Source: Schleiferiaceae bacterium
GTDB taxonomy: Bacteria > Bacteroidota > Bacteroidia > Flavobacteriales > Schleiferiaceae
NCBI GenBank assembly: GCA_025210575.1
Contig: JAOARK010000056.1
Coordinates: forward strand, 1-8,218
Direction: 5' to 3'
Length of the DNA: 8,218 bases
This document shows, piece by piece, positions 1 to 5,646 of the stretch (the first letter of the stretch is position 1; each line of letters begins with the position of its first letter). Under the pieces are notes generated by a model. It was given only the letters and a program-made list of their open reading frames with translations. It ran no database searches and was not told where the DNA came from. Made by a program: the position numbers and the translations under genes.

Positions 1-1995
1 ACCTTTCACTTCAGATTTACCACGGGATTCAAACTTGAATCGAGAGTTATCTTTTAAAATCTCATAGGTTGAATTCGACACATTGACTTTACCTATTTGG
101 CCATGGCTTTCCATGCGGCTGGCCGTGTTCACTGTATCACCCCAAATGTCATATTGAAACTTCTTTACACCTACAATTCCAGCTACGACCGGCCCTGTAT
201 GGATTCCCACACGCATATCAAAACAGGGAAGCCCTTTCGCTTCTCTTTCTGCTTTCCGCGAAAGCATAAACTCTTGCATTTCTAATCCTGCCAGGACCAC
301 ATCTTTAGGTTCTGATGTTCTTGGTTCATGCAAACCTCCTGCGGCCATATAGGCATCGCCAATGGTTTTAATTTTTTCGATCTGGTATTTCTGCATGATG
401 GCATCGAATGCTTTGAAGCAAGCGTTGATTTCAGAAACCAGTTCTTTTGCGCTGAGTTTCTTGGCCGTTTGTGTAAACTCCTTGAAATCTGAAAACAGAA
501 CCGTAACCTCATCAAAATCTTTGGCGTCACTAGCGCCTTTTTCCTTCAATTCTTCGGCTACCTCTTGCGGTAGGATATTGTGCAGTAAAGTTTCTGAACG
601 GTCTTTCTCTTTTTCGATGATGGCCTTGGACTTGCGGATATAACGAAAACGGCTGTATAAACCGCCTAAAGAAATCATGAGAAACAAAACAACAACACCA
701 ATGATGATGTAGCGTAAACGCTCAGTTCTTTCGGCCTCAGCTTCTTCTGTTTGTTTTATTAAAAATGCTCTTTCCTGTTCGTGTTCAGCGGTAATAATTT
801 TAAGCTCTTTGTCATTAGCTGCCTTGTTGATGCTGTCGTTTAACCATTGTCTTTTTTCATCCCATTCTAATGCCGTTTTATAATCTTCTTTCTTTTTGTA
901 GAGTTTTATCAAATAATCTACGATCTCTAATTCTTGCCAATAGGAGGGATTTACCTGATACATTTGATAGGCGCTATCAAGGTAAAATTCCGCGCTATCA
1001 ATTTTATCAAGTTTAAAATACACTTGACCAAAGTTGGTAATCAATATTCTATTGAATGAATAATCTTCTACAGGTTCAATCGATTTGAAATAATTAAGGG
1101 CCAATTTATATTCACCTAGTTCCATATAAGTTGCAGCAATGTTCAATTGAGTATTGTAAAGCCTCACATAAGAGCAGCGCTTTCCTAGCTCATACCCTTG
1201 AACAAACGTCTCTAAGGCGGAATCGAGATCTCCCAACATGGCCTGCATCGTTCCTTTGACTTCATGTCCGAGAAAAACACTTTCAACGGCACCTATTTTC
1301 TCAGCAATTCTTAAAGATTTGTTCATTATATCTAATGCTTCAGAAGTGTTTCCTGCCATAAAGTTAGCTATGCTTTTTACTCTCAAGTTGTCAGAATAAT
1401 TCACTGAATCACCCGAACTCAATGCGATTTCTTCTGCTTCTAGAGAATACTTTAAAGCTTCGTTCGCATTTCCATTGTTCACATATAAAAAGGCCAATTC
1501 AATAAGTGTTTCTGCATATGTAACTTGATCATTGAGCGATTCAAACAGACCCAAAGTATGCTTCAAGAGCGAGTCATTGTATGCCCAGGGTTTAGTTACC
1601 CTTGTTGATTTATAAAGTTCAAGGCTGGCATAGGCCAATACTGTGTCTTCTTGTAATTGAACGGCTCTTTTATGCGCATTCACAAGAATTGCTAATCCAG
1701 AGTCTTGATCAATTCGATTTCTTGTAAATTTTCCTTGCAGGATTTCTCCCATGATAATGTTTGACTCTGATTGAGTCTCATGAGCCCAGTTTGTATATAA
1801 GGAAAGATACTTTTCGGCACTGTCTTTTTTAAACAGCGAGTACTCCTTGGCAATGTTGTAATAAGCTTGGCCGCGTTCACCTTCTGTCATGTTTGGTAGC
1901 GAACGAGTGAGACGCTCTATGTCACGTATATTTTGAGTAAGGCCAGAAATAGAAAATAATAGGGCGCAGGCTATCGAATAGGTTTTTAGGGTCAT
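1..1995 (-). CDS. TPR receptor adenylate cyclase, class III (gene 1; C-terminus cut by the window edge)
   Basis: The frame is open from the ATG at 1995-1993 to the left edge, giving 665 residues. By comparison with gene 2 only about 10-15 C-terminal residues and the stop are missing. Residues 1 to about 20 form a signal peptide (hydrophobic core ACALLFSISG). Residues about 37-387 form roughly seven or eight degenerate TPR units. A charged, probably coiled-coil stretch (about 385-427) leads to one membrane helix (about 429-447) and a linker ending in LLHNILPQEVAEELK (470-484). The catalytic domain has metal-binding D503 and D547, adenine-specifying K543 and D616, transition-state N623 and R627, and phosphate-binding K664, the last residue but one in the window. 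The K/D pair predicts cAMP rather than cGMP. Predicted topology is periplasmic TPRs and a cytoplasmic cyclase. The start lies 41 bp after the gene 2 stop with no terminator between, so it is probably the last visible gene of an operon. The signal sensed is unknown. Confidence 0.93.
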   Translation of the reverse strand, partial: MTLKTYSIACALLFSISGLTQNIRDIERLTRSLPNMTEGERGQAYYNIAKEYSLFKKDSAEKYLSLYTNWAHETQSESNIIMGEILQGKFTRNRIDQDSGLAILVNAHKRAVQLQEDTVLAYASLELYKSTRVTKPWAYNDSLLKHTLGLFESLNDQVTYAETLIELAFLYVNNGNANEALKYSLEAEEIALSSGDSVNYSDNLRVKSIANFMAGNTSEALDIMNKSLRIAEKIGAVESVFLGHEVKGTMQAMLGDLDSALETFVQGYELGKRCSYVRLYNTQLNIAATYMELGEYKLALNYFKSIEPVEDYSFNRILITNFGQVYFKLDKIDSAEFYLDSAYQMYQVNPSYWQELEIVDYLIKLYKKKEDYKTALEWDEKRQWLNDSINKAANDKELKIITAEHEQERAFLIKQTEEAEAERTERLRYIIIGVVVLFLMISLGGLYSRFRYIRKSKAIIEKEKDRSETLLHNILPQEVAEELKEKGASDAKDFDEVTVLFSDFKEFTQTAKKLSAKELVSEINACFKAFDAIMQKYQIEKIKTIGDAYMAAGGLHEPRTSEPKDVVLAGLEMQEFMLSRKAEREAKGLPCFDMRVGIHTGPVVAGIVGVKKFQYDIWGDTVNTASRMESHGQIGKVNVSNSTYEILKDNSRFKFESRGKSEVKG

Positions 1996-2036
1996 CTTAG
2001 GTCAACAGTTTCCCTAAAGGTACTAAAATCAGCGGG

Positions 2037-3281
2037 TTAAGGTTTCAGCTTTTTAGATACAAACCACATCTCCGTTTCGCCCAAACCTTTTACTACAGAT
2101 TTACCACGTGATTCAAAATGAAAGACTGGATTGTCTTTTAATATCTCATATGTTGAATTAGACACATTGACCTTACCAATCTCCCCATGGCTTTCCATAC
2201 GACTAGCCGTATTGACCGTGTCTCCCCATATGTCGTACTGGAATTTCTTAACCCCAACAATTCCGGCTACTACTGGACCCGTATGAATGCCAACGCGCAT
2301 GTCAAAATAAGGCAAGTCTTGTGCTTCTCTTTCTGCCTTTCGTGAAAGCATGAACTCTTGCATTTCTAATCCTGCCAATACCACATCTTTCGGCTCTGAA
2401 GTGCGAGGTTTATGCAAACCTCCTGCAGCCATATAGGCATCGCCAATAGTTTTAATTTTTTCGATTTGGTATTTCTGCATAATTGCATCAAATGCTTTAA
2501 AGCAGGCGTTGATTTCTGAAACCAATTCTTTTGCGCTGAGCCTCTTCGCGGTTTGAGTGAATTCCTTAAAATCGGAAAAAAGGACAGTTACTTCATCAAA
2601 GTCTTTAGCCTCACTGGCGCCTTTTTCTTTCAACTCTTCAGCCACTTCTCGTGGCAAAATGTTATGTAGAAGTTCTTCTGATTTTTCTTTTTCTGCTTTA
2701 ATCTGATCTTCCGCTTTTTTACGTCTTATTACCTCGACTTTAAACCTTCTATTCCAAAAAATTACACCAATAATTAAAAATAATAGTCCAAGGTAAATGA
2801 GGCTAAATTGTCCTGGCCAGTGTAAAAATCGGTTCAATGCCCCTAATAGGATGAGGTTAATACCTAAAAAATCTATTAGACTTAAACCAAGCAGTTCCAC
2901 ATTGTTTTTTGAATACACTTTCCATTTTTGGATTTTGTATTTCATTTCTAAAGGAGCATAGAAGAAGCAATAAACTAGTACCGAAAGAATGATATACATC
3001 CTTCTATATGGTATTTCGAACATCAATCCAATTAAGCCAATACCAAAAAGGATTAATGCGGCAAGAAAGACACGATTCTTAACTTTTCTCAGAAAATCTT
3101 GGTCTTCGTGGAAATATAGAAGTGAACAATAGAATAATATTAGTCCGCCAAATCCTAAATATCCAAAATATAACCAAGGCTCTAATGGACCCCCAAAGAA
3201 AATTCCCAACATATAAAATGTTAATAGTAGACTTAAGAGAATTATCAGTTTTGGGATTCTGTTTTTAATCATTTTTGACAT
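2037..3281 (-). CDS. Six-helix membrane adenylate cyclase, class III (gene 2)
   Basis: This complete 414-residue protein has no TPRs. Six hydrophobic segments lie at about 12-29, 36-57, 70-88, 94-111, 129-149 and 158-176. Lysine/arginine-rich stretches before helix 1, in the 2-3 and 4-5 loops and after helix 6 fit the positive-inside rule, with both ends in the cytoplasm. A short coiled-coil linker (about 180-203) leads to LLHNILPREVAEELK and the cyclase domain: metal D237 and D281, substrate K277 and D350, N357, R361 and K398, so all residues for a homodimeric adenylate cyclase are present. Six helices plus one cyclase domain resembles mycobacterial Rv1625c, or one half of a mammalian membrane cyclase; this is likeness of layout, not shown homology of the membrane part. 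The catalytic domain is nearly that of gene 1. The start overlaps the gene 3 end by 17 bp. An in-frame ATG at residue 4 would cut the overlap to 8 bp (ATGATTAA), so the exact start is uncertain. Confidence 0.93.
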   Translation of the reverse strand: MSKMIKNRIPKLIILLSLLLTFYMLGIFFGGPLEPWLYFGYLGFGGLILFYCSLLYFHEDQDFLRKVKNRVFLAALILFGIGLIGLMFEIPYRRMYIILSVLVYCFFYAPLEMKYKIQKWKVYSKNNVELLGLSLIDFLGINLILLGALNRFLHWPGQFSLIYLGLLFLIIGVIFWNRRFKVEVIRRKKAEDQIKAEKEKSEELLHNILPREVAEELKEKGASEAKDFDEVTVLFSDFKEFTQTAKRLSAKELVSEINACFKAFDAIMQKYQIEKIKTIGDAYMAAGGLHKPRTSEPKDVVLAGLEMQEFMLSRKAEREAQDLPYFDMRVGIHTGPVVAGIVGVKKFQYDIWGDTVNTASRMESHGEIGKVNVSNSTYEILKDNPVFHFESRGKSVVKGLGETEMWFVSKKLKP

Positions 3282-5376
3282 TTAATCCAACAAACCACAT
3301 CTCAACATTTCCTTTTCCTTTTGCCGAGATTTTACCGCGATATTCGAAAGTGAATTCAGGGTCGTCTTTTAAGGTCTTGTAAGTCGCTTTGCTAATATTC
3401 ACTTTTTCAATTTCTCCAGAGCTCTCCATGCGGCTGGCCGTATTTACAGTGTCACCCCAAATGTCATACTGGAATTTTTTTACTCCCACAATCCCTGCCA
3501 CAACAGGACCCGTATGAATTCCTACACGCATATCAAAAGCAGGTTTCCCTTCTTTTCGGTTTACCTTTTTCCGATCTTTTATAAAGACTTGCATCTCTAT
3601 GGCGGCAAGAACAGTATCCTTCACCGCTCCTTCCCTAGGGATGGGTAATCCTCCCGCAGCCATATAAGCATCTCCAATGGTCTTGATCTTTTCAATGTGA
3701 TACTTGTCCATTATATTGTCAAAAGCTTCAAAGCATTGGTTTATTTCTTCAACTAAGGTTGCAGCACTAAGTTTCGCGGATTGCTCGGTAAAACCTTTGA
3801 AGTCGCTGAAAAGAATCCCGACATCATCAAAGTGCTGGGCATCTGCTCGCCCTTTCTCTTTCAGTTCTTGGGCAATCTCAGCAGGGAGAATATTCAGCAG
3901 TAGGTTTTCTGACCTTTCTTTTTCATGTTCTACAAGCGCTTTAGATTTCCTGATGATCTGAAGCCTTCCATACATCGCTCCAGCAATGATGATCACTAAA
4001 CCTCCAACCCCAAAACCTATGTTTCTATTTTGCTTTTCTATTCTTAAATTTTCTTGATATTCGGCTTCACGAACTAACCTGTTTTTAAGAGCAACAAGGC
4101 TGTCCTGTCGCTGCAATTGGTCAAACTCTAACTGCTCTAGTTTGTTAGCTAGTTGTTGAGATTTTAAACTGTCTTTTGCGGTGTTTAGATCATCGTTGTA
4201 TTGAAGTGCCAAAGCCGGTTGATTCAGTTTTTTGTGCGCTTCATAGAGGCAATTGCAAACGTCTTCCATCAAGGCATAGTTGTGTGTTGCTTTAATAAGA
4301 GGATAGGCGCTCTTGCAATTATTTTGCGCTTTGTAATACTGATTTAGACGTAAGTAATGTTCACCTAAAAAAAGACGTACAAATTGTTCAGCCTGAGGGT
4401 CGTTATTGACCTTTGCATAATTTATGAGGTCATTGAAATATTTCTCCGCTGTTTTATAATCTCCCTTGTGAGAATGGTAAATGGCGTACGCCAAGAAAAT
4501 GGCATTGTCACTTTCATTTGATTTTTCGGTTAAGTTCAAAACCTCAGCCTTTTGGGCATATTTCAAGGCGCTATCCAATTGTTCTTCTTTCAAGTATGCG
4601 CGAGATACACTTAAATAGCGTTTAATGATGTATAGGGTAGGAGCATCGTATTTTTTTGCAATATCAATTCCCTCTAATAAGTATTCTTCAGCTTTAGGCC
4701 AGTTTCCTAGTTGCAAATAGATGTAACCAATATTGGTAAGTAATCCATATCGATAATTCTTGAAAACAAATGGAGGTTTTACTTCTGCTACTTTCTCTGA
4801 ACTTAGTAAAGCCAAAGCTTTGGCGTAGAAATGAAGTGCCTTACCATTTTCCGAATTTTCTTTATGCAGACTTCCAACATTCTCTAGAGCTAATGACGCC
4901 CCCAAGGGACAATCCAATTCTTCAAATAGTCTTGCTGCCATTAAGTATTTAGTAATGGCCACAGAAGCACTATCCTGACTTTTAAAATTGAGTCCCAAAT
5001 TGTTAAGCGCTACTGCTGCCCCTAATTCAAAATTTGCTTCTCGAAAAAGTTCAATAGCCTTTGAGTTAAGTGCAATGGCAGAATCTAAATTGTTAAAACT
5101 CTGTTCAATCTTTGCATTGCTCAAGTGAACGATTCCCTGCCATTTAGTATTAAGGTTTTCCAGTGAATTGATCTGTATGACATGAGCCATAGCGGCATCA
5201 AAGTCGTCTTGAATAAAATCCTCTTGAATCTGAAAAAATAGGGCTTGAGCTCTAATCGAATCATGAAGTTTTACATTTTCTGAAATGGTGACTAATGAAT
5301 CATAATTCAGCTGTCCGTATGAAAAAAACGAAAAGAAGAGTAGGGTAGTGGTAAGGGTTTTTCTTAGTGTTGTCAT
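3265..5376 (-). CDS. TPR receptor adenylate cyclase, class III (gene 3)
   Basis: This is a complete 703-residue protein. The signal peptide spans residues 1 to about 21 (core TLLFFSFFSYG, likely cut before Q22). About eight TPR units span residues 80-404, for example the one starting LLTNIGYIYLQLGNWPKAEEY (part quoted, from 212). A coiled coil (about 405-450) carries KLEQLEF. One membrane helix (about 453-470) and the linker LLLNILPAEIAQELK precede the cyclase. Catalytic residues are metal D525 and D569, substrate K565 and D638, N645, R649 and K686, all intact, predicting ATP to cAMP. The TPR part should lie in the periplasm and the cyclase in the cytoplasm. Three cysteines in the last TPRs (C354, C374, C376) match gene 4 in spacing. 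The gene has a 270-bp upstream gap with a candidate promoter and overlaps gene 2 by 17 bp, so it probably heads the 3-2-1 operon. The ATG at 5376 is chosen because the signal peptide follows directly. Confidence 0.95.
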   Translation of the reverse strand: MTTLRKTLTTTLLFFSFFSYGQLNYDSLVTISENVKLHDSIRAQALFFQIQEDFIQDDFDAAMAHVIQINSLENLNTKWQGIVHLSNAKIEQSFNNLDSAIALNSKAIELFREANFELGAAVALNNLGLNFKSQDSASVAITKYLMAARLFEELDCPLGASLALENVGSLHKENSENGKALHFYAKALALLSSEKVAEVKPPFVFKNYRYGLLTNIGYIYLQLGNWPKAEEYLLEGIDIAKKYDAPTLYIIKRYLSVSRAYLKEEQLDSALKYAQKAEVLNLTEKSNESDNAIFLAYAIYHSHKGDYKTAEKYFNDLINYAKVNNDPQAEQFVRLFLGEHYLRLNQYYKAQNNCKSAYPLIKATHNYALMEDVCNCLYEAHKKLNQPALALQYNDDLNTAKDSLKSQQLANKLEQLEFDQLQRQDSLVALKNRLVREAEYQENLRIEKQNRNIGFGVGGLVIIIAGAMYGRLQIIRKSKALVEHEKERSENLLLNILPAEIAQELKEKGRADAQHFDDVGILFSDFKGFTEQSAKLSAATLVEEINQCFEAFDNIMDKYHIEKIKTIGDAYMAAGGLPIPREGAVKDTVLAAIEMQVFIKDRKKVNRKEGKPAFDMRVGIHTGPVVAGIVGVKKFQYDIWGDTVNTASRMESSGEIEKVNISKATYKTLKDDPEFTFEYRGKISAKGKGNVEMWFVGLNVKND

Positions 5377-5389
5377 GTTTGGTCGTTTT

Positions 5390-5404
5390 GCAGAATTAAT
5401 CTGC
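5390..5404. promoter_or_regulatory. Small palindrome in the gene 3 leader
   Basis: The sequence GCAGA-ATTAA-TCTGC has perfect 5-bp arms and ends 13 bp before the gene 3 start codon, inside the predicted leader. It could be a minor operator or RNA hairpin near the ribosome entry site. It is short enough to arise by chance. Confidence 0.2.
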
Positions 5405-5448
5405 GTAATACCTTCATTCTTAGTTGTCTAAAGAGTGAGTGTATTTAC

Positions 5449-5480
5449 CAAAGATAAGACCTTTCTTTATCATTTAGAAA
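5449..5480 (-). promoter_or_regulatory. Candidate Bacteroidota-type promoter for genes 3-2-1
   Basis: On the minus strand TATCTTTG (5456-5449) matches the Bacteroidota -7 element TAnnTTTG exactly. Nineteen bases upstream is TTTCT (5480-5476), a weak match to the -33 TTTG element, and it lies inside the palindrome's proximal arm. Transcription would start near 5442 and leave a leader of about 65 nt before the gene 3 ATG. Confidence 0.5.
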
Positions 5481-5507
5481 CACTGGAAAGTTCCAGTGTT
5501 TCTAAAT
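5472..5507. terminator. Perfect 36-nt palindrome: terminator hairpin or operator
   Basis: Two perfect 17-nt arms (5472-5488 and 5491-5507) flank a 2-nt centre, so an RNA copy would fold into a long hairpin with a loop of about four bases. It lies about 140 bp after the gene 4 stop and 96 bp before the gene 3 start. As a terminator it is not ideal for the minus-strand genes. On that strand it is followed by GATAAAG and not by a U run, whereas the plus-strand side reads TTTATTA. A two-way terminator or the binding site of a dimeric regulator are both possible. It directly abuts the candidate gene 3 promoter. Confidence 0.5.
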
Positions 5508-5646
5508 TTTATTACCTAAGTTTTTGATTTAATTTTTCTGACAAGAAACTCCAACGGTTCTTTGTCTCTAACCTTATTTTGGTTACTTGTTAGTTTAGAG
5601 TCAGTTGCTTGGGTGAGAATTCGGGATTTTTGGTTGTTATTCGTTT

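Larger units (their letters stand above)
5377..5646. other. Intergenic region between genes 4 and 3
   Basis: This is the longest gap in the window. It has no convincing open frame on either strand. From the gene 4 end (right) to the gene 3 start (left) it holds an A+T-rich stretch with only a small hairpin (arms TAACC/GGTTA at 5569-5585), then the 36-nt palindrome at 5472-5507, a candidate promoter at 5449-5480 and a small palindrome at 5390-5404. No riboswitch fold was recognised. Confidence 0.6.

Noticed and set aside
362..643. Plus-strand open frames opposite the cyclase domains (also near 3704-3961, 6110-6427 and 7913-8107)
   Set aside because: They recur at the same place in the copies because the coding strand is conserved there. 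They have no protein family features of their own and lie fully inside strongly supported genes.
1692..1880. Short minus-strand open frame inside gene 1
   Set aside because: It overlaps the TPR region of gene 1 in another frame and has no recognisable content.
1957..1995. Lipoprotein signal in gene 1 (Cys at residue 10)
   Set aside because: The Cys is too close to the N-terminus and is preceded by SIA, not a good lipobox. A normal signal peptide fits better.
5472..5507. The palindrome as a CRP (cAMP receptor protein) site, which would give feedback control
   Set aside because: The arms do not contain TGTGA-N6-TCACA or a close variant, so there is no sequence support for direct CRP binding.
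5569..5585. Small hairpin TAACC/GGTTA as the gene 4 terminator
   Set aside because: It has only 5-bp arms and no U run after it on the minus strand. It is easily found by chance in A+T-rich DNA.
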